Source of the DNA: Achromobacter denitrificans NBRC 15125
GTDB lineage: Bacteria; Pseudomonadota; Gammaproteobacteria; Burkholderiales; Burkholderiaceae_B
Direction: 5' to 3'
Assembly: GCF_001571365.1 (NCBI RefSeq)
Contig: NZ_BCTQ01000004.1
Span: 124,001-188,000 of the forward strand
Length of the DNA stretch: 64,000 nt
Of this stretch, positions 1-9,248 are shown one piece after another; within the stretch, counting starts at the first letter, position 1; every line of letters starts with the position of its first letter. Under the pieces are notes generated by a model. That model was not told the origin of the DNA. It searched no databases and saw nothing but the letters and a program-made list of their open reading frames with translations. The position numbers and the translations under genes were made by a program.

Positions 1-3000
1 AGTTTCCGTCCGAGCTGGTTGCGGTTCTGCGCAACCCTATTGGGACGAAAGGTCGCATCGACAGCCTTGCGTTCACCGCGCTGGGCGCCAACGCCCACAT
101 GGTCGTGGCCTTCGACGAGGGCCGCACGATCTTCGTGGGCGAGACCTTGCATGGGCAGCTGGCCCGGCTCATCAAGATAAGGATCGGGCGCGTCGCGGTC
201 CTGTGGAACCGCGCGCGCCACGTGATCGTCTACGAGCGCAGCGCCGTGCCTGGTATGCAGTTCGTGGATGAGCAGGAAATCAACGGCAGCGCGACCTCGC
301 GAGGGTGGCCGATACTGCGCAAGGCAGAAGAGTACGTCGAACCGATAGAGCGAGTGCGCGCCTTTGCCGACGAAGCCCAGGTGAAGGACAACCGCGCGGG
401 TTTTATCCGCGCAAGCGAGTTCATCACCCCGCGCGTCTACGTCAACGGCGCCTGGGGCCGGGATATCGGCCACGGCTATGAAATTCCGCTGTGGAACGAG
501 GCGGACGAGAGCGGCTTCTATCCCAAGCCCGCGCTTGCGCTGCAGGCGCATGCCGGTGGCGCGGAGATGGTGCGCTGCCTGCTCGATGAGCCGCAGCATT
601 TGTACTTTTATTCGAACACCGAGCCGGGCAAGGGCGACGACACCGATGCATGGGCGTCCTATCGCGGCGTGGACCAGCCGCTTTCCACCCCACGCCTGAA
701 GGTGGTGACGACGGTGCCCGGCAATTACCCGGATTCGGAAAAGCAGAACAGGATCATCGATGCCCGGCACTTGCCCGCGCCCCGCCTGGGAGGGCTGCGT
801 CGGCCGCGGTTCGACATGAAGGTGGTGCCGGACGGCAAGGTCGATCTGCAACATGCGCGCGGCGAGACCGAAATGCTCGCCGTGATGGACATGGTCACGG
901 TAATGCGCAGCGTCGCCGACGCTGCCGACGCGGAGTGCCTTGAAGGCGTGCCGTCGGGCGAAGGCGAATCAAGTTGGGCGACGGACCTCGACGAGATCAA
1001 GCTGCATTCCAATCTTGCCGGCCAGGTCGCCGCCGCGCAGGCGCTGCGCGCCAAGGCACAAGCCTTCATCGAGCAGGCCTGCGAGCGGATCGCGGCCCGC
1101 GCCGCATGCGACACCGTCAAGGAAGAACTCGAAAATCGAATCAGCGAGCTTTTTAGCCAGGCCCGCGAGGACCTTGACGCCAGCATGAGGAACCTGCCGG
1201 CGCCGCGGGCGCCGACGGGGCTGCTGACCCGTGCCGTGGACGAACTGGAGCGCGAGCTGGTCGGCCTGGAAAGGTCGATGCGCGCGCCGTTCGACAAGAT
1301 GCTGGCCGACCTGGAGGCGCTGAGAGCGCGCGCGCGGGGCGATGTGGATGAGGTCCAGGTCGCCGTCGCTCAATTCGACAGTGACGTGCTGATCGCCAAG
1401 TCGGTCATCGGTGTCGCCCAGAAGGCGGCCAAGGAATGGACCAAACGTCTGAAAGGAGTCGTTTCGACCACGCAGGGCGACGTGGAAGCGCTGCTCGTCC
1501 AGGCGAAGCAAGAGGTGGACGAGCTTATCAAGGTTGCGCAGCCAGGTGCCAAAGCCCCGGATATCCAGGTGGTTGTGGACATCTGCGACAAAGCGCTGGC
1601 GAGCCTGCGACAGCTGGAGCATCACCGGGTGTACGGCAATGTGCTGGCCCGTTGCGCCGATGCGATTTCCGGTGTGCGCGCCTCGTTCCGCCTGTCGCTG
1701 ACCGACCAAGCCTGGGCCGAGTTGCAAGGTGGGCTCGCGAGCGCGGCGCAGGGGCTTTCCGAATTGCTGCAAACAGTCATCAATGTTGCGAAGATTGCCG
1801 CAAGCCTCGCGCAAGTCATTCTGGACAGGCTGGACGCGATCTCGGCCGAAATCCTGCAGTCGCTGGACGAATCCGCGGAAAAGCTGCGCAAGTCCACTGC
1901 GGCAAGCCTGGCTGCCGTGCTTCAGGAAATCAACATCGGGGTCGAGAGGATCCACGCTAATGCCGGGCTTGCCGTCGAGAACGAGCGCGACGATCTGCTT
2001 AGGCAGTGGCGTATCCAGGTCGTCATGCCGCAGATGCTGGCTCTGCGAGGGGAGGTGGAAAAGATCGAAGCAGGTTTCGCGGCGGCGATGGCGCCCGTGC
2101 TGGCGTTCGCGAAGTTGGCCGCGGAATTGTTGAATGCGGTCGTGTCCAAAGCGGATGACTGGCTGGCGAAGGCCGAGAGGGATCTTCAGAATTTCGTGAA
2201 AGCTCTCAACTGTGCGGAGATCGAGGAACTGCGCGCCGAAGTCCATCGTCAGCTCCAGGCCGTCGAGGAACAGATGCGGGATCGCATCACCGGGCTTGCC
2301 ACGTCGCTCATCGACGAGTCCACCCAGGCGAGATTCCGCGACCTGGAAACCCGGATAAGGGAAAAAATAGCGGAAAGCCAACCCATCGCGGACGACGTCG
2401 CCAAGGGAATGAAACTGGTGAAGGCGATCGGGGAGCTGCCGCAGTTGCCGACGCTTACCTTCAACGCGGAACGGGCCGAGTACGTATTCAGCGACCTGCG
2501 CCAGCAGATCGAGACCTCGCCCTTTGCCGCCAAACTGCGCGAGATAGACGGTGGCCTGAAGGAGTTGGGCCTGAGCATACCGACCCAGGAGTTGCTGGAC
2601 CAGATCGTGCCCAACAGCCTGAAGAACGTCGATTTCAACAAGGTGTTCAGGAACCTGGGGGGGATGGACTTTGCGGACTTCTTCAAGCGCTTCCGGCTGC
2701 CGGAAATCCACAAGGACCAGCTGCGGGTGACGCACGGCGTGGACAAGCGCACCCGTACGGCATGGGTGAGCACCCGCGTCGACGTGCAATTCAACGAGGA
2801 GAAGTCGCTCTTTGAGGTGGCGGGCCTTGCGGTCACGCTCGCCAAGATGGACATGAAGGCTGCCAGCGACCTGAGCGTGGGGCTGGACGGCGAGCAGAGT
2901 TCCAGGACCGAGGCGAAGCTCAAGGGCGACTGGGGCCTGCTTTTCTCGGGGGCGCGGCTGGCTACGTTCCGCGATGTGACGGTGCGTTATGACGGTGCCG

Positions 3001-3689
3001 CGTTCGGATTCGACATCGAGCCGAAAAAGGTGGAGCTGCACCCGGCGCTCAAGTTCGTCGACGAGTTCGCCAAGCGCTTTGCGCCCAAGCTGCCGCCAGC
3101 CGTCGAGCTGCTGCGCGACGAGCGCGGTATCCCCATGGGCGCGAAGGCGCAGATGCGCACCGAAGTCGAACTGCCGCCGCTCGGCATCGTCGAGATCGGG
3201 CCGATGCTGATCCGTTCGGGCATGTCGCTGAGGCTGACGCCCGCCGGCAAGTTCCAGATGGAGGCGAACGTCTCGGTGGGCTCGCGCGACGCGCCCGTAT
3301 GGGTGCAAGTGGGTTATCTGGGCGGCGGCATGTGGCTGGAAGCCCAGGCCAACTACGACGAGAAGGTGCGCTACGAGGCGAACGTGGGCCTTGCGCTGGG
3401 GAGCGTGAGGGCGGTCAATATCGCGGGGGTGGCGCGTGGCTCGTTCGCCTTCCTGCTTTATGCCTACGCATCGATTTCGGACCAGAACGGAGGCTCGTTC
3501 CGGGCCGGCCTGCAGGTGGCCGGCAATGCGCGCATCCTGGGCACCGCCAATGCGTCGGTGCTGTTGCTGCTGGAGGCTGTCCACGACGGCGGCAAGACCG
3601 AAGGCCGCGGCGTGCTGGACGTTTCGATAGAAATCTGCTGGTGCTACACGCTGCATGTGCGCAAAGACGTCAACCATAAGATCGACTGA
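1..3689 (+). CDS. Giant coiled-coil protein of unknown function (5' end outside window)
   Basis: I do not recognise a family. The frame is open from base 3, so the true start lies left of the window; the first in-window ATG is at base 99 and at least 32 sense codons precede it. About 1,228 residues are visible. Counting from the ATG at 99: roughly 1-290 is a mixed globular region with Trp/Tyr-containing strands. Roughly 300-800 is a very long Ala/Glu/Lys/Leu-rich helical stretch that reads as coiled coil, broken near 365 by a Pro-rich APRAPTG. Roughly 855-1196 alternates polar and hydrophobic residues with many glycines, as in a beta-rich domain, and ends in a Cys/Trp-containing strand. No membrane segment is visible. 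Only 11 bases separate it from the next giant gene, suggesting one operon. Structural, toxin-like or lipid-groove roles are possible; none can be claimed. Confidence 0.8.
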   Translation, partial: FPSELVAVLRNPIGTKGRIDSLAFTALGANAHMVVAFDEGRTIFVGETLHGQLARLIKIRIGRVAVLWNRARHVIVYERSAVPGMQFVDEQEINGSATSRGWPILRKAEEYVEPIERVRAFADEAQVKDNRAGFIRASEFITPRVYVNGAWGRDIGHGYEIPLWNEADESGFYPKPALALQAHAGGAEMVRCLLDEPQHLYFYSNTEPGKGDDTDAWASYRGVDQPLSTPRLKVVTTVPGNYPDSEKQNRIIDARHLPAPRLGGLRRPRFDMKVVPDGKVDLQHARGETEMLAVMDMVTVMRSVADAADAECLEGVPSGEGESSWATDLDEIKLHSNLAGQVAAAQALRAKAQAFIEQACERIAARAACDTVKEELENRISELFSQAREDLDASMRNLPAPRAPTGLLTRAVDELERELVGLERSMRAPFDKMLADLEALRARARGDVDEVQVAVAQFDSDVLIAKSVIGVAQKAAKEWTKRLKGVVSTTQGDVEALLVQAKQEVDELIKVAQPGAKAPDIQVVVDICDKALASLRQLEHHRVYGNVLARCADAISGVRASFRLSLTDQAWAELQGGLASAAQGLSELLQTVINVAKIAASLAQVILDRLDAISAEILQSLDESAEKLRKSTAASLAAVLQEINIGVERIHANAGLAVENERDDLLRQWRIQVVMPQMLALRGEVEKIEAGFAAAMAPVLAFAKLAAELLNAVVSKADDWLAKAERDLQNFVKALNCAEIEELRAEVHRQLQAVEEQMRDRITGLATSLIDESTQARFRDLETRIREKIAESQPIADDVAKGMKLVKAIGELPQLPTLTFNAERAEYVFSDLRQQIETSPFAAKLREIDGGLKELGLSIPTQELLDQIVPNSLKNVDFNKVFRNLGGMDFADFFKRFRLPEIHKDQLRVTHGVDKRTRTAWVSTRVDVQFNEEKSLFEVAGLAVTLAKMDMKAASDLSVGLDGEQSSRTEAKLKGDWGLLFSGARLATFRDVTVRYDGAAFGFDIEPKKVELHPALKFVDEFAKRFAPKLPPAVELLRDERGIPMGAKAQMRTEVELPPLGIVEIGPMLIRSGMSLRLTPAGKFQMEANVSVGSRDAPVWVQVGYLGGGMWLEAQANYDEKVRYEANVGLALGSVRAVNIAGVARGSFAFLLYAYASISDQNGGSFRAGLQVAGNARILGTANASVLLLLEAVHDGGKTEGRGVLDVSIEICWCYTLHVRKDVNHKID

Positions 3690-3700
3690 GGCGGGGGGCT

Positions 3701-6700
3701 ATGGACAAGTACGGATGGATTGTTGCGTTGGAACGGGCGCCGCATCTGGACGAGGCGCCGAACAAGATCTTTACGGTCAACCTGGTGCGGCCGTGGTGCG
3801 ACGAGGAGGTCCCGGCCGAGCCGCGCGGTCCAGGAAAGCCGGGGGCCTTGGACATGACGGGTGATCTGTGGCTGCCTTGGCGCTGGGAAACGCCGATAGA
3901 CTGGGCGGTCTACGGCCGCTTCGACGATGCGGGGAAGCCGGTCTGGAAGAAGATCGACGCGGCCTCCGTAAAGCTCCCCGAAGCGTCTGCGGGCCTGAAG
4001 CAGCACGATGACACCGTCGACGCGATTGATCAAGAAATCCGGAAGGCTACCGCCAACACGCAATACCCTTTCTCGCAGTTGCCGGAAGATTTGCAGACGA
4101 CCGAGGCGCGCAGCCTCGTGCACGTGCTCGCGCCGCTCACGCACTGGCCCGCGCGACTGTCCGGCGGGGTGCTTCGCCTCACCTGGCTGATGAGCTGCCC
4201 GAGCGACGCGTTCGAGAACTGCCAATCGGCGGTCTGCTTTCCGCAGTTCAAAATGCGGCCGGGCACGCTGGTGGCCGGCGCAACACAGGAACCCGACGCC
4301 GCGACGCTGGACGACTTCGGCACGTTCTCCGGTAAGCAGGCCGTGAGAGTCGATTATCTGGACCAGCATGTGTCGTTCCTTGCGCTTGCGGCCGACCTTT
4401 CGGTAGCGGACAGCTTGCCGGCAGAGGGTAAGCTGCAGCTGGCGCAAGGCTCCGTGTCGCGTAGCGCCCTGGCGGCGTATTTCGTGGAAAACCTGCTGCC
4501 TCTGCCCATATTGCGCACCTGGATCGAGAAGGCCTCCGATGCGGGCCCGCTTGCGACCGCGAACGCCCAGTCCTCGCTGGTGCGCGCGCTGTGGGCCGCG
4601 TTGGGGTTCGGCCGGGAATACGTGGACGGCACGGCGCGCACGAACATCGTCGAGTTCCTGGTCGATGGGGCTGCGCTTGCCGATGCAAGAACGCTGCGCA
4701 GCGCCATCGAACGGGAGGTTGAAAAAATCGATTCCGCGGCTGCGATGGCCCGTTTTCGCGGCGCGGTCGAACAGCTCGCCGCGGCGCCGCTATCCCGCGC
4801 ATGGGCGGTAGAGCAGCAGAGCACCTGGAAGCTGGTTCAGGAGATGCTGGAGTCGTTCGACACGGCTCCACTGCCGGCGCCGGTGTTTCGCGCCAACTGG
4901 ATTCAGATCGCGGCCGTGCTCACTTCGGAAGAGGGCCTGCGCGCCGTGATGGGACCCTGGCTGGCCCGCATTCTCGACGGCCTGTTCGTGACGACCGAGG
5001 AGCGGAACGCCTGGACGCCGGTAGGGAAGAAGCTCGAACGCGTCGGGGAGTTCCGCGCAGATCTGCTGCTGCGGGCGTGGCCGTACACGGGTCGGCCCGC
5101 GCACTGGGAGGCGGCTGGCGAGCTTGCGCGGAAAATGGACGAGGCAGCCACGAAGGAACTGGCGAGAACCACGCTGGAGGCGGCCGGCGCGGTGCTAGGA
5201 GGCACTTGGCCAGGGCTCGAAAGCGAACTGGACGCGGCAGTGACCAAGAGGATTCAGCGGTTCGTCCAGCAAGTCGTGGGCGCGTCGAATGCCGATAGGC
5301 CGCGCCCGCGCGATCGTGGCCTCAAGCTCGACTTCAGCGCATTGGACGCCAGCAGCGGTCCGGACTCGGATCACAGGCTGCGAGGTTACGCCATCGGTCT
5401 GTGTTCCGGCCACATCGCGCGAGGCGGAGGCAAATGGATGGCGGACGACAAGCGCGCCCAATGGCTCACGGATACAGCGGTACAAGTCAGGCAGGCCTGG
5501 GCGGAAGACGAAGGCGGCGGAATCGCATGGATGCATGAAGCGGTAGGCGCGACTTCCGCCAACGGTGAAAAGCTGGTTTCCGTGGAATTCGAGGGCACGC
5601 CCGTAGCCACGACGCTCGCGGCGGGCGACCAGATTAGCTATGACGATGGCGACCCCGACGGTTTCAAGCAGATCGATTTCGGCTGGAACGACCAGGACAG
5701 GCCCCTGCCGCTGCTCGGCTACGGCCTGTACTACGCGGCCTGGGCGACTCCATTGGACAACGTGGGCGCCGTCATCGACGAAAAGATGCGCGGCCGGCAC
5801 GTGACCGAGCTGAAACCGGCTGGGGAGGTCCAGGCCGCCCACGCGCAGACGCTGCAGTACCTGTCGTCGGAGGCGCCGGGTGCGCCCGATTGCTCGATGC
5901 TGGACGAAAATCTCTATGCGTTGTCGGAGGAAACCCAGGCGCATGCCTGGCAGGCGTGGGACATCGCGAAAGCCGCCGACGCGGCCGCGGCTAGCGGGTC
6001 GGTTCGCGTTCCCGTCCTTGCGAAAGTGGCGCTGCTTGCCAAACCGCAAATGTTGTCGGATGGGGCCGTCGATCATGTGCTGTTTCCCGAAGCCGAGAGC
6101 GAGTGCCGTTTCACGGTGAGGCCGCACGGTACGCATTCGGCCTTCATCAAGCGTTGGCTCGCGACAGATCGGCTGCTGGTGGAGAACGGCGAGGTTCCGT
6201 CGGATATGGAGTTGGGCAAGGACGCGGAAGCGATAGCCACGTTTGCCGCCACGTTTCGCGAGCGGCCTGGCGCGCGAACGCAGCGAGCCACGCCCTACCA
6301 TCCCGCGGTTCGCGCCATTGGCATAGCGCTGGTCCTGCACGGCAAGACGGTACATCGGGAGATCGTCGAGATCGAGCGGGTGAAACGGGACGCGGGCGGC
6401 GTACTGGCGGCAGCGCAAGGGACGGCGTGCGTCGAGGTTAGGGTCGTCGCCGTCGACTCGGGCTCGCCCAGGCTAAAGGCGTACCAAAGGTCCGTCACGC
6501 TCGATCTGCCGCGCGGCGCGTTCGCCTGCCTGCGGTTCTACGCGCTTGTCGATGACCGGCATTTCACGTCCGGATCGTCGGACCAGCGGTATGCGGAGGG
6601 TCTGCGGAATACGACGGAAGCCGGATTCGCTGGCTTTCGTGCATTCTCGCCCTCGGAGCGGTGGTTCGAAACGCTTCCCGAGTGGCCGACCAATGGCCTG

Positions 6701-8626
6701 CCCGGGGACCCGGTCGTCCTGGGGCTGACGCCGCCCGCCGAAAGCGCGGCGGGCCTGGTGTCTCCGAATCTGCTGGTGGCGGACATCCAGTTTCCGACCG
6801 CAACCGGATGGGCGCAGTGGATCAAGGGCGCGTATCTGCAACGGCATGAGTGGCACTGGACAGGCTACCCCGTGGAGTTTCCGGACGCCGCAAGCGAGTT
6901 GCCGGCATGGATTCCCAGCCTGGCCGGTGTAGAGTCCTTTCGCGAGGCCATCGAAGCGACGTTTACCACGTCTTTCGACGGCGCAGAATGGAGACTTGGC
7001 ATCGCTGCCTCGGGCAAGGTCGCGGTTCATCGCTGGCCGCTCGCCGCGGGCGCGCGGCCAGCGCGCTACGTCGCCTACCTGGCGCGCCCGATGCTGCGCT
7101 TTCGGCCTTGGCTGAATCCGAAGCTGGGCGAGCAAGGGCCGTACGCGGTCGAGCGGGACATTTACGCGCGCGGCGCGCTCGTTCCCGGGCGTCTGCGGGA
7201 GGGACCGTTCGAGCGGCTTGCCACGCCGTCCTTGCGCGAAGGCATCCCGCTTACCGCAACCTATGGCGATACTTTTCGGCGGCGCCAGAACGGAGCGATG
7301 CTGGTGTTTGACGACGTGATCCGCCGCACCGACGATCTGGCGCACGTGGGCGGGTTGGGGGATTCCATCGAGATCGACCTGGTCGAAACCCGGTTCGCGG
7401 ACGTATCGGAGATGGGCAATAACCCGATCTTCCATGGCGTAGGGGGGCAACCGTCGAATTGGGGCTTGTCGGTGGATGGCGCTTTCGGCCTGACCTTCGA
7501 TACCGGCCCGAATCCGAAGGTGGCGCAAACGGCCATCATCGTGCGTCCGGTGAACGCCGGCGGCCGCTGGGTAATGGCGATGGTGCGTGCGCGGCGTTTC
7601 ATCCTGCCGGAGACGGAACTCGGGACGATGCTGCGCGCGGGAGGCACGGGGCATCTTGCGATGATTCCGACACGTGTTGCGGGAAAGGACATGGTGCCGC
7701 TTGACTTCGTGGTCGACGTGGATGCGCCCCTGCAGCGGCCGTTGCGGCTTTTCGTGGAGAGCCCCGCCCCCAAGGATCTTGAGATCGCAGTGCCGGCGAC
7801 GGCGCCGTCGGGCGCGAAGTACCGCTACCTGGTGACCTGGCACAAGGGACGGTGGAAGAAGGAGGACGACCCGAAGGACGACGCGACTGACGACGGCCAG
7901 ACCTGGCGCTGCCAGGTCATGCTGCAAACGCGCCGCGATGCACGGCTTGTCTGGGAAACGCAGCCGGGCACGGTGAGTTGTTTCCAGAATCGGGGCAGCA
8001 CACTGAAGCCCGGTTCGTCCATCGAGCGCTGGTATCTGGCCGCTGGCCCGGAAGCCAAGGATCCGGAAGTCCGCCGTATTCGCATCAGCGACTACACGGA
8101 CCCGCGCTGGCTTACTTTCATCGGCTCGTTTGGCAATGAAATGCCGGCCATGGCGGACGACTGCCGTTTCGTCGTGAGAGACGGAAAATTGGATAAGCTG
8201 GAAGCGGCGCCGGACAGCAAGGCGCAGTTGCCGACGCTGCGAAACCGCGATGCCTCGCTGACCGGCGATGAGCCCACGTTCCACCTGGCGCTGGTTTTCC
8301 GGGAAGTGCCGGATGCGGTGCGGCTGCGCACGGAAAAAGGCACCGGCGAGCTGGTTGCATGCTACTTCGTGGATAGCGGGAAGAAGCCCGTCTTTCTGCC
8401 GCGCACCGCGAAGGACAAGGAGCCCGCAAGCTTCAAGGATTGCTATGCGCACATTCTCGCGTTGCAGCGCAGCAATTCGCTGACGAGCCTGGAAAAGGAG
8501 GAACTCAAGGCCGGCACCCTGTCAGGCTTGCTGGAGTGTGCCTTCCCGCCGCAAGGCGACACCGCGAAAGAGTGCATTCTGCGTTTCTTGCCCGAACACA
8601 TCGGGCCAATTCCGATCCGGAATTGA
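3701..8626 (+). CDS. 1,641-residue protein of unknown function
   Basis: Unknown family. The ATG has a G-rich ribosome-binding stretch directly upstream and follows the previous gene by 11 bases. The protein starts without a signal peptide (MDKYGWIVALERAPHLDEAP) and I see no membrane helix, so it is probably cytosolic or released by a non-Sec route. Residues around 250-560 are helix-rich. The rest is rich in Trp, Asp, Pro and short strands, with a charged linker near residue 1390 (WKKEDDPKDDATDDG). No nucleotide-binding, protease or glycosidase motif stands out. It lies between the giant coiled-coil protein and a 192-residue protein, and all three appear to form a functional unit. Codon choice shows more A/T-ending codons than the metabolic genes to the right, which may indicate acquisition. 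The reading frame is clearly coding; the function is open. Confidence 0.8.
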   Translation: MDKYGWIVALERAPHLDEAPNKIFTVNLVRPWCDEEVPAEPRGPGKPGALDMTGDLWLPWRWETPIDWAVYGRFDDAGKPVWKKIDAASVKLPEASAGLKQHDDTVDAIDQEIRKATANTQYPFSQLPEDLQTTEARSLVHVLAPLTHWPARLSGGVLRLTWLMSCPSDAFENCQSAVCFPQFKMRPGTLVAGATQEPDAATLDDFGTFSGKQAVRVDYLDQHVSFLALAADLSVADSLPAEGKLQLAQGSVSRSALAAYFVENLLPLPILRTWIEKASDAGPLATANAQSSLVRALWAALGFGREYVDGTARTNIVEFLVDGAALADARTLRSAIEREVEKIDSAAAMARFRGAVEQLAAAPLSRAWAVEQQSTWKLVQEMLESFDTAPLPAPVFRANWIQIAAVLTSEEGLRAVMGPWLARILDGLFVTTEERNAWTPVGKKLERVGEFRADLLLRAWPYTGRPAHWEAAGELARKMDEAATKELARTTLEAAGAVLGGTWPGLESELDAAVTKRIQRFVQQVVGASNADRPRPRDRGLKLDFSALDASSGPDSDHRLRGYAIGLCSGHIARGGGKWMADDKRAQWLTDTAVQVRQAWAEDEGGGIAWMHEAVGATSANGEKLVSVEFEGTPVATTLAAGDQISYDDGDPDGFKQIDFGWNDQDRPLPLLGYGLYYAAWATPLDNVGAVIDEKMRGRHVTELKPAGEVQAAHAQTLQYLSSEAPGAPDCSMLDENLYALSEETQAHAWQAWDIAKAADAAAASGSVRVPVLAKVALLAKPQMLSDGAVDHVLFPEAESECRFTVRPHGTHSAFIKRWLATDRLLVENGEVPSDMELGKDAEAIATFAATFRERPGARTQRATPYHPAVRAIGIALVLHGKTVHREIVEIERVKRDAGGVLAAAQGTACVEVRVVAVDSGSPRLKAYQRSVTLDLPRGAFACLRFYALVDDRHFTSGSSDQRYAEGLRNTTEAGFAGFRAFSPSERWFETLPEWPTNGLPGDPVVLGLTPPAESAAGLVSPNLLVADIQFPTATGWAQWIKGAYLQRHEWHWTGYPVEFPDAASELPAWIPSLAGVESFREAIEATFTTSFDGAEWRLGIAASGKVAVHRWPLAAGARPARYVAYLARPMLRFRPWLNPKLGEQGPYAVERDIYARGALVPGRLREGPFERLATPSLREGIPLTATYGDTFRRRQNGAMLVFDDVIRRTDDLAHVGGLGDSIEIDLVETRFADVSEMGNNPIFHGVGGQPSNWGLSVDGAFGLTFDTGPNPKVAQTAIIVRPVNAGGRWVMAMVRARRFILPETELGTMLRAGGTGHLAMIPTRVAGKDMVPLDFVVDVDAPLQRPLRLFVESPAPKDLEIAVPATAPSGAKYRYLVTWHKGRWKKEDDPKDDATDDGQTWRCQVMLQTRRDARLVWETQPGTVSCFQNRGSTLKPGSSIERWYLAAGPEAKDPEVRRIRISDYTDPRWLTFIGSFGNEMPAMADDCRFVVRDGKLDKLEAAPDSKAQLPTLRNRDASLTGDEPTFHLALVFREVPDAVRLRTEKGTGELVACYFVDSGKKPVFLPRTAKDKEPASFKDCYAHILALQRSNSLTSLEKEELKAGTLSGLLECAFPPQGDTAKECILRFLPEHIGPIPIRN

Positions 8627-8661
8627 ATTTCACCCGTCATTGCTTCGTCTGGAGAAACGTC

Positions 8662-9240
8662 ATGGCCTGGTATGAAGATCAGCCCCTGGTGACCGAAGGC
8701 ATAGATACGAGCACAGTGATCAATATGCTGCAGGTGTGGCTGCCGATTCAGTTCCGCACGCCCACGGCGTATCCCCCACACCAGGGAAAGCTCTATGCAG
8801 AACTCACCGCGCAGCAAAAGCAGCTGTTGGGCAAGTCGACGGAGGAGGTCGTTTTCGCCACGCACACCCTGACCGCCGGCAATCGGGATGCGCTTAGAAG
8901 CGCACTGACGAATGTCGCCAACTTCGATGCGGGCGTGTTCTCGGCCGGCGTCGGCGCGGGCATGAAGATCGTACTGCCCTCGGGCTGGGTGGCGAGCGCG
9001 GTGAGTCTGGCCGTGAAAACGCTGGTGGGCTATCTGCTGCGTAACGATGAGACCAAGGAGAAAGTGTCGTACCTTTCGGCCAATCTGGCGCAAGGCGGGC
9101 TGCTGCGTGAGTGCTGGCATACGGTGGACATGGGCGCCGGCAACGTATTCTTTCACCGCGTGATTCAGTACGAGGTGAATTCAGGCACCGAACTGCGGCA
9201 GTTCGTTCTGTACTCGACCAGGTATGCGCTGAAACCGTAG
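8662..9240 (+). CDS. 192-residue protein with hydrophobic centre, third gene of the giant-protein cluster
   Basis: Unknown. The frame is open further upstream, but the ATG chosen here has a good ribosome-binding site (GGAGA 7 bases before it) and lies 35 bases after the previous stop. The N-terminal half is soluble-looking and includes a helix LYAELTAQQKQLLGKS. Residues about 92-130 form a glycine/alanine/valine-rich hydrophobic segment broken by SGW, then KTLVGYLL, which could insert in a membrane or pack as an amphipathic hairpin. The C-terminus has a Trp-His motif (ECWHTVDMGAGNVFFH) and ends in short strands. It lacks a signal peptide. Its position suggests a small partner of the two giant proteins, for instance a pore or anchor, but that is inference only. 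Confidence 0.7.
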   Translation: MAWYEDQPLVTEGIDTSTVINMLQVWLPIQFRTPTAYPPHQGKLYAELTAQQKQLLGKSTEEVVFATHTLTAGNRDALRSALTNVANFDAGVFSAGVGAGMKIVLPSGWVASAVSLAVKTLVGYLLRNDETKEKVSYLSANLAQGGLLRECWHTVDMGAGNVFFHRVIQYEVNSGTELRQFVLYSTRYALKP

Positions 9241-9248
9241 TTCCGCCA

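Noticed and set aside
969-3677. 902-residue leftward open frame opposite the first giant gene
   Set aside because: High-GC DNA keeps the antisense frame open. The translation is His/Arg/Gln-rich shadow sequence with no ribosome-binding site or domain, while the sense frame has clear coding composition.
6473-8452. 659-residue leftward frame opposite the 1,641-residue gene
   Set aside because: Arg/His-rich shadow of the sense gene, with no neighbour in that direction.
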